64,000 bases of DNA, from contig NZ_MDJS01000003.1 of assembly GCF_001705515.1 (NCBI RefSeq), positions 434,001 through 498,000 on the forward strand, read 5' to 3'. The stretch is from Mucilaginibacter sp. PPCGB 2223. Its GTDB lineage: Bacteria; Bacteroidota; Bacteroidia; Sphingobacteriales; Sphingobacteriaceae. The notes under the pieces are model-generated. The model saw nothing but the letters and a program-made list of their open reading frames with translations. It was not told where the DNA came from and made no database searches. The position numbers and the translations under genes were made by a program. This document shows, piece after piece, positions 63,626-64,000 of the stretch (position 1 is the first letter of the stretch; each line of letters opens with the position of its first letter).

Positions 63626-64000
63626 TTATTGTAAAATAGGAACCAGTTTAACATAATCCATCGTCATACTATTCGCACCGCTGGTTGTACTGTTGGCATT
63701 GACCAGAAACATAGAATTGTATCCGTACTTGTTTACAGTATATGTACCCAGGTATACCTCGGCATAGTTATTCAACGATACCGTTGTGTATGGCAATGAA
63801 TTCGCATTAGGTGCACCAAAATTGATTTGCTGGCTATAGAGCGTTTTGGTATCGTTAATAGCACGTATATAAACTTTATAGGTGCCGCTATACATATTCT
63901 GAATCGGATAACCGGCGTAGAATAATGCAGTTAACGTTTGCGTGCCATTGCCTTCAACATAGATATCTTTAAATTGTACGCCATTCGGATCATTTTTTAT
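63626..64000 (-). CDS. C-terminal end of a surface or binding protein (5' end outside window)
   Basis: The frame is open to the window edge: about 124 codons of the C-terminus are visible, ending at TAA 63626-63628. The visible part is beta-rich and Asn/Thr/Tyr-rich (LYSQQINFGAPN, YAEVYLGTYTV), and ends MTMDYVKLVPIL. This pattern resembles carbohydrate-binding beta-sandwich ends and parallels the C-terminus of the fasciclin-domain lipoprotein at 55048. It directly precedes SusC in the operon. Its name cannot be settled without the missing part. Confidence 0.6.
   Translation of the reverse strand: MKNDPNGVQFKDIYVEGNGTQTLTALFYAGYPIQNMYSGTYKVYIRAINDTKTLYSQQINFGAPNANSLPYTTVSLNNYAEVYLGTYTVNKYGYNSMFLVNANSTTSGANSMTMDYVKLVPILQ

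Noticed and set aside
1..64000. tRNA, rRNA, CRISPR arrays, riboswitches, insertion sequences, integrases
   Set aside because: I looked for cloverleaf-like signals, regularly spaced repeats, transposase motifs and known aptamer cores and found none I could defend. The repeats seen are short, irregular and without spacers.

Overview
The window comes from a Bacteroidota chromosome, most likely a Sphingobacteriaceae member close to Mucilaginibacter or Pedobacter. The pointers are the SusC/SusD pair, many secreted CAZymes and lipoproteins, a TamB partnered by a lipoprotein Omp85 protein (TamL type), DUF3667 proteins, and occasional TAnnTTTG-like -7 boxes. No tRNA, rRNA, CRISPR array, insertion sequence or integrase was recognised. 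The species is inferred from protein style only.

Positions 1-38,500 are mostly housekeeping and general genes on both strands. In order: the start of malate dehydrogenase; the TamL/TamB outer-membrane module; a DoxX-like protein; a heparinase II/III-type lyase; a TPR protein; a VOC protein; an AT-rich kelch lipoprotein; RecQ; mannose-1-phosphate guanylyltransferase; RlmB; two little-known membrane or lipoprotein genes; DnaB; a cupin; a GAF histidine kinase; a HAD hydrolase; a three-part serine hydrolase; a divergent DoxX/HxlR pair with a clear candidate operator; a DUF151 nuclease-like protein behind etfB-etfA; a TPR protein; a ChrA-type transporter; a NupG-type nucleoside transporter; and two tandem DUF3667 zinc-ribbon membrane proteins. 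Two proteins in this half (28531-29670 and 34010-34642) share a short glutamine-rich leader followed by unrelated C-terminal domains. This looks like a polymorphic effector or cargo family and is the best candidate for something under-described.

Positions 38,600-64,000 are a polysaccharide utilisation locus, almost all on the minus strand. From high to low coordinates: the end of a surface-type protein, SusC, SusD, a strong hairpin, a GH28 polygalacturonase-like protein, a fasciclin-domain lipoprotein, a DUF4450 six-hairpin protein, one plus-strand methyltransferase, two GH2 enzymes, two CE12 rhamnogalacturonan acetylesterases, a six-hairpin glycosidase, a GH105 unsaturated rhamnogalacturonyl hydrolase and a GH43-like propeller enzyme. 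CE12, GH105 and GH28 together point to pectin, specifically rhamnogalacturonan I. The acetylesterases would remove acetyl groups, GH28 and an unseen lyase would cut the backbone, SusCD would import oligosaccharides, and GH105, GH2 and GH43 would finish them in the periplasm. No pectate or rhamnogalacturonan lyase, GH106 rhamnosidase or dedicated regulator is present here; they may lie beyond 64,000.

The gaps between genes hold several families of short inverted or direct repeats, including two copies of a palindromic element (39569-39652 and 44027-44122).
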